Assembly: GCA_024711325.1 (NCBI GenBank)
Contig: JANJTC010000005.1
Coordinates: forward strand, 372,001 to 436,000
Length of the DNA stretch: 64,000 nt
From: Bacteriovoracaceae bacterium
GTDB lineage: Bacteria > Bdellovibrionota > Bacteriovoracia > Bacteriovoracales > Bacteriovoracaceae
Reading direction: 5' to 3'
Shown: one piece after another, positions 59,309-64,000 of the stretch
Numbering within the stretch: position 1 is the stretch's first letter
Layout of the letters: each line of letters begins with the position of its first letter
Program-made: the position numbers and the translations under genes
The notes under the pieces: model-generated
What the model saw: the letters and a program-made list of their open reading frames with translations, nothing else
The model's database searches: none
Told to the model about the DNA's origin: nothing

Positions 59309-60504
59309 AGTCATACCTATCTATTCTTAAAATTGTCCTTCATGGTCGTTCAGCAGGAAAAATCCTGCTGGCGACTATATTAAGTTTTACTTTCTCCATT
59401 GCCGTCATTCTTTGCACTTTTGGTCTAATGGATGGCTTTGATCACTTATTAAAATCAGGCTTGAGACACTCATCGGGTGATCTTCTTATAACTAGTCGAA
59501 AAGGTTTTTTTAATCTTACTCCGGAACTTCAGGATATTTTAAAAACAGTAAAACCTGAGGCCGTGGCACCTGTTATTCAAACGGAGGCTTTTGCACTAAG
59601 AAATGAAGTCAGTAAGGGGGTTCTCGTTCGTGGAATCGAGGGTGGGAATTTTTCAGCAGCAACCGGCCTGACTATTAACTTATCACAAGGCGAGATAGTT
59701 ATTGGGAATGAACTGGCCAAGCAACTGAGAGTAAAAAAGGGTGACCCACTGGCCCTTACTTTCGGAAGAGGCAATGAATCAGGAGAGTCTCTTCCTATGA
59801 TTCAGCTCTTTACTGTTGGTGGAATCATCAAGCACGGTATCTATCAGAAAGACTTGAGATTTGTTTATTTAAACCGTTTGGAATTAGCTGAGCTTATGGG
59901 GCTAAATAATAAAGTAAACCTTGTGATCCTCGCCACTCAACCAATCAATAAACCCCTTCAAACCCTGGAATCTATAAAAGCCCAGCAGAAAACTTTGAAA
60001 GGGAAATTGGGTTCCGAATATCTGGTCCGCCCTTTTTGGAATGAGTATGATTTTTTAATTGAGGCAGTAAGAGTGGAAAAATTCTCCATCTCTCTTATTC
60101 TTCAACTCATTGTTGTGGTAGCGGTCTTTAATATTATTGCGTTTGTTATTTATATTATGGAAAAAAAGGCTCAGGATTTCTTCTTCTTAAGAGCAGTCGG
60201 ACTTTCGCTGACAAGCCTTAACCGCTTTTGGTTTATTTCAGTTGTGATCATCTGGAGTGTATCTTGTGTGGGTGCACACTTACTTTCTCAATTATTTAAT
60301 TGGTGTCTCCAGAATGTTTCTTTTCTCCAGATTCCTGGGGAAATTTACGTTTTATCCTCTCTTAATATCAAGCTTGATTTCATGGCATATGTGACTGTCT
60401 ATGGAGTATCCTTGCTTTGGATATTGATTGCGGCCTTTGTTGGTTATCTTAAACTGAAAAAGAAGCCCATCATTGAAGGACTTAGACAGGAGTTTAGTGC
60501 ATGA
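59305..60504 (+). CDS. LolC/LolE-family lipoprotein-releasing ABC permease
   Basis: MacB-PCD/FtsX architecture with 4 TM; adjacent to LolD-like ATPase. Confidence 0.85.
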   Translation: MKSYLSILKIVLHGRSAGKILLATILSFTFSIAVILCTFGLMDGFDHLLKSGLRHSSGDLLITSRKGFFNLTPELQDILKTVKPEAVAPVIQTEAFALRNEVSKGVLVRGIEGGNFSAATGLTINLSQGEIVIGNELAKQLRVKKGDPLALTFGRGNESGESLPMIQLFTVGGIIKHGIYQKDLRFVYLNRLELAELMGLNNKVNLVILATQPINKPLQTLESIKAQQKTLKGKLGSEYLVRPFWNEYDFLIEAVRVEKFSISLILQLIVVVAVFNIIAFVIYIMEKKAQDFFFLRAVGLSLTSLNRFWFISVVIIWSVSCVGAHLLSQLFNWCLQNVSFLQIPGEIYVLSSLNIKLDFMAYVTVYGVSLLWILIAAFVGYLKLKKKPIIEGLRQEFSA

Positions 60505-61160
60505 GCTTTATTGAACTTTCGAATGTTGAGAAATCATTTGGTAAAACGAAGGTGTTAAGAGGGCTTAACATTGAGATTGAGGCAAGAGAACTTGTGGCCA
60601 TTCGGGGAGCTTCCGGTTCCGGTAAATCCACACTTCTCTATTTGCTCGGTGGTTTAGATCATCCCACTTCAGGGAAGGTTACTATTGACGGTAAGAATCT
60701 TACATCTATGAGTGATGAAGCCTTGGCCCACTTCAGAAATTCTCATGTTGGGTTTGTTTTTCAGTTTCATTTTCTTCTTCCCTCAATGACATGTAGAGAC
60801 AACATTCTTTTACCTGCCAGAATTGGTGGGAAGGAAACGAAAAAAGTTGAAAAAGATGTGGAGGAATTGGCGCGTATACTGGGAGTTACCCATTGTTTAC
60901 CAAAGTTTCCATTTGAAATTTCAGGCGGTGAGCAGCAACGCGTTAATATTATCCGCGCCTTATCCTTAAGGCCAAAAATTCTACTTTGTGATGAACCAAC
61001 TGGAAACTTGGATTCAAAAAACTCTGAGAAAGTTACAACATTACTTAAGAATCTTGCAGCTGATTTTGCCGCTACTTTGTTGGTTGTAACTCATGATGAT
61101 AAGGTTGCTTCTTTCTTTCCACGTAAAATAGTCATTGAAGATGGTCAGATAATTGGCTAG
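60501..61160 (+). CDS. lolD: LolD-like ABC transporter ATPase
   Basis: GASGSGKSTLLYLLGGLDHPTSG, SGGEQQRVNIIRALSLRPKILLCDEPTGNLDS. Confidence 0.9.
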   Translation: MSFIELSNVEKSFGKTKVLRGLNIEIEARELVAIRGASGSGKSTLLYLLGGLDHPTSGKVTIDGKNLTSMSDEALAHFRNSHVGFVFQFHFLLPSMTCRDNILLPARIGGKETKKVEKDVEELARILGVTHCLPKFPFEISGGEQQRVNIIRALSLRPKILLCDEPTGNLDSKNSEKVTTLLKNLAADFAATLLVVTHDDKVASFFPRKIVIEDGQIIG

Positions 61161-61215
61161 AATTTCTCCGCAAATAAAATTAATTACATAGCTTTTCGCG
61201 TTAAGGAATCTTGGG

Positions 61216-63519
61216 TTGAAAAAAGCGCATTTCGTTCTTTTTATATTTTGTTTTCTGATTGGGCTTAATTCAGCTTTTGCTCAAGAGATCATAGGTCCCA
61301 TTAAGGAAATGTTCCGAGTGGATTCCATTGAATTTGAGGGCAACCGTAAGGTTGAATCAGAAGCTATTCTGGAAAAACTTGGTACTCGTCAGGACATGAT
61401 GCTTGATAACTATCTTCTTCGCAAAGACCTCTCTCGTATATATGAGATGAAGTATTTTGAAGAAGTAGAGGCCTATCACAAGGTCTATAGTGATAAAAAT
61501 ATTCTTCTCTTCAAATTAAAAGAAAAGCCTATTATTTCAAAAATTAGTTTCTCAGGTAATGATGAAATTAATGATGATGATTTGAAAGAACAGATTAAAA
61601 CTAAAGAATTTAACATCCTGGATATCTCAACCATCAAAAACGATGTCCTTCTTCTTCAGAAACATTATGAAGAAAAGGGTTATTTTCTGGCCCTGGCTAC
61701 CTATAGCCTGACTGATAATGCCAATGGTTCGGTTGAGGTAAAGTTTAAAATTAAAGAATGGGATAAAGTTCGAGTTAAAAAAATTACCTTTCTTGGTAAC
61801 AAGGCCATCCCTGATGAAGAGCTCAAAAACTTTATGCAGACTCGTGAGGAGTCTTACTTCTCTTTTTTATCTGGTTCCGGAAATTTCAAAGAAATAAATT
61901 TTCAGACGGATATAGAACGACTTAAGTACTTTTATAAAACTCGTGGTTATTTACAAATCAATGTACAAAATCCTGAAGTCACAGCTTCAGAAGATAAGAA
62001 GTGGATCTTCATTACAGTCAGAATGCAGGAAGGTCCTCAGTTTTCAGTTAACAATATTTCATTCAACGGTGAGCTTCTTTTCACTGAAAATGAAATGATG
62101 GAAAAACTTAAACTGAAAACCGACGACATCTATAATGAAGAGAATCTTCGTCTTGATATTCAAAGCCTAACTGAGATGTATCAGGATAAGGGATATGCTT
62201 TTGCCAACGTTCTGAGAACTTTGGAAGTCGTGCCGGGCGAGAATAAAGTAGATGTCATCTTCTCATTTGAAAAAGGTGTAATTGCTTATTTTGGTAAAAT
62301 CACCATGAAAGGCAATACCAAAACACGTGATAAAGTTATTCGTCGTGAATTAAAAATTCACGAAGGTGAAATGTATTCGGGCTCCAAACTGCGTACTTCC
62401 AAAGACAATGTGAACAGACTTGGTTTCTTCCAGCCGGAAAGTGTGGTCTTTAATACCATCACTCGTAAGGGAACGGATAATGTCCTTGATGTTGAGGTAT
62501 CCATTAAAGAGCGTCCTACTGGTCAAATCTCTCTAGGTGCCGGTTACTCAACTGCCACTAACGGTTTTGTTCAGGCCTCAGTTGCTCAGAATAACTTCCG
62601 CGGTCTTGGGCAAAATATTAATATGAACTTGTCTTATTCGGACAAGCAGCAGATTTATAACTTAGGTTTCACTGAGCCCTATCTCTTCGATACGAAATGG
62701 ACGGCAGGAGCCGATTACTATCAGACTGTTTCTTATTTTATCCGCTCATTTGCTTATCGTAAGCATGGGGGAGATGTTCGGGTTGGCCATCCTATCTTTG
62801 AATACACCCGCCTCTTCCTGACTTATCGTTATGAAGACAATAAAGTAGATGATGTTATCAATGATGCCATTGATCCTAAGATAGAGAATGGTTCATCCTC
62901 TTCTATTCAAGCTTCAATTATCCGCGATAAACGTAACAATATCTTTGAGCCTTCTAATGGTTACTATGCTTCAACTTCACTGGAATATACCGGTTTAGGT
63001 GGAACTATGCGCTGGATGAAGGCTGAGGTTGAAGGGCGTTACTATCGTCCGGTCATTGGAGATCTGGTCTTGCGTTCCCGTATGCAGGCCGCTCAGTTAT
63101 TTAAAACCACTAACAGAGACATCCCAAGAGTTGAGAAGTTCTCAATGGGTGGCGCGCGTAATATGCGGGGTTTTAATCTCGAGGATATTGGTCCTATAAA
63201 ACTGGCGCGAAACACGGATACTGGTGAATTAGAAGACTTTAACTTTGGGGGTCTTTTCAGTTTATTAGGTACCCTGGAATTTGAACATCCGCTGATCAAG
63301 GAAGCCGGCCTTAAATGGGTTGTTTTCTATGATGCCGGAAACGTTTATGAAAAACGCATTGGTGAAGATGGTAACTATGCTTTACGAAGTAACTATGGTT
63401 TTGGCTTCCGTTGGTTCTCACCGATCGGTGTTCTCCGGTTTGAATTCGGATTCCCGATCAATCCACGTGAGGAAGAAGCTTCTAACCAGTTTAACTTTGA
63501 CATAGGACAATTATTTTAA
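61216..63519 (+). CDS. bamA: Outer membrane protein assembly factor BamA
   Basis: TTG start after AAGGA SD; signal peptide; repeated POTRA domains; C-terminal barrel with GGARNMRGFN and INPREEEASNQFNFDIGQLF. Confidence 0.95.
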   Translation: MKKAHFVLFIFCFLIGLNSAFAQEIIGPIKEMFRVDSIEFEGNRKVESEAILEKLGTRQDMMLDNYLLRKDLSRIYEMKYFEEVEAYHKVYSDKNILLFKLKEKPIISKISFSGNDEINDDDLKEQIKTKEFNILDISTIKNDVLLLQKHYEEKGYFLALATYSLTDNANGSVEVKFKIKEWDKVRVKKITFLGNKAIPDEELKNFMQTREESYFSFLSGSGNFKEINFQTDIERLKYFYKTRGYLQINVQNPEVTASEDKKWIFITVRMQEGPQFSVNNISFNGELLFTENEMMEKLKLKTDDIYNEENLRLDIQSLTEMYQDKGYAFANVLRTLEVVPGENKVDVIFSFEKGVIAYFGKITMKGNTKTRDKVIRRELKIHEGEMYSGSKLRTSKDNVNRLGFFQPESVVFNTITRKGTDNVLDVEVSIKERPTGQISLGAGYSTATNGFVQASVAQNNFRGLGQNINMNLSYSDKQQIYNLGFTEPYLFDTKWTAGADYYQTVSYFIRSFAYRKHGGDVRVGHPIFEYTRLFLTYRYEDNKVDDVINDAIDPKIENGSSSSIQASIIRDKRNNIFEPSNGYYASTSLEYTGLGGTMRWMKAEVEGRYYRPVIGDLVLRSRMQAAQLFKTTNRDIPRVEKFSMGGARNMRGFNLEDIGPIKLARNTDTGELEDFNFGGLFSLLGTLEFEHPLIKEAGLKWVVFYDAGNVYEKRIGEDGNYALRSNYGFGFRWFSPIGVLRFEFGFPINPREEEASNQFNFDIGQLF

Positions 63520-63554
63520 TTTTGTGATAGAGTTTTTGCTCTAAGGAGATACTT

Positions 63555-64000
63555 ATGAAACTAGTTCTAGGGTTATTGCTATTAACTTTTAGCTTCTCTT
63601 CATTTTCCGCGACTTTAATCGGACTGGTTGATATTCAAAAAATCATCACGACTATCAAAGAAGGAAAGGGAGTCCAAAAGACTCTTGAGAAATCTTTCAA
63701 TGATAAAAAAGCTTTGCTGAAAAAAGATGAAGATAAGATTAAAAAAGCTCAGGAAGATTATAAAAAACAGTCGATGGTCTTGGCGGAAGCTGCTCGTGCT
63801 AATAAAGAGCGTGAAATGCAGGAGATGATGATGAAACTCCAAAATAAAACGATGGAGTATCAGCGTGACATCCAAAAGATGGAGCAGGACATGAAAAAGC
63901 CAATTCTTGAAAAGCTTCGTCCAATCATCGATGAAGTATCTAAGGCCAATAAAGTAGACATGACCTTTGAACTTTCCGCTGCTCCGATTGTCTATGCTGA
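63555..64000 (+). CDS. OmpH/Skp-family periplasmic chaperone (truncated by window end)
   Basis: Signal peptide MKLVLGLLLLTFSFSSFSA then IGLVDIQKIITTIKEGKGVQKTLEKSF and coiled coil; AAGGAGAT SD; follows bamA; open to window end. Confidence 0.85.
   Translation, partial: MKLVLGLLLLTFSFSSFSATLIGLVDIQKIITTIKEGKGVQKTLEKSFNDKKALLKKDEDKIKKAQEDYKKQSMVLAEAARANKEREMQEMMMKLQNKTMEYQRDIQKMEQDMKKPILEKLRPIIDEVSKANKVDMTFELSAAPIVYA

Overview
This is a gene-dense 64 kb chromosomal window from a moderately AT-rich, flagellated Gram-negative bacterium. The mix of genes (flagellar super-operon, BamA/Skp/Lol, many signal-peptide and lipoprotein ORFs) is compatible with a Bdellovibrionota/Bacteriovorax-type genome, but that assignment is inference. 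The largest unit is a flagellar export and regulation operon, fliL-fliM-fliN-fliO-fliP-fliQ-fliR-flhB-flhA-flhF-flhG-fliA (32.9-44.3 kb). Other recognisable genes are hppA, gloA, ppc, a ClC channel, purA, murJ, uvrC, a SpoIID/LytB protein with an amidase, coaE, mazG, ybeY, a subtilisin-like protease, prfB with a programmed +1 frameshift, lysS, Lol-type ABC genes, bamA and skp. There are tRNA-Glu and tRNA-Lys genes, a Phd/ParE-type toxin-antitoxin pair and several intrinsic terminators. I saw no CRISPR array, rRNA or obvious insertion sequence. The items most worth following up are: (1) a cobalamin-riboswitch-like RNA on the minus strand directly upstream of a thioesterase/GNAT gene pair; (2) a FlhF homologue whose GTPase motifs look degenerate beside an intact FlhG; (3) a structured leader with mutually exclusive pairings upstream of fliL; (4) a FliO with a large extra N-terminal periplasmic domain; (5) a Gly-rich exported repeat protein; and (6) an outer-membrane barrel coupled to an EF-hand-like lipoprotein.
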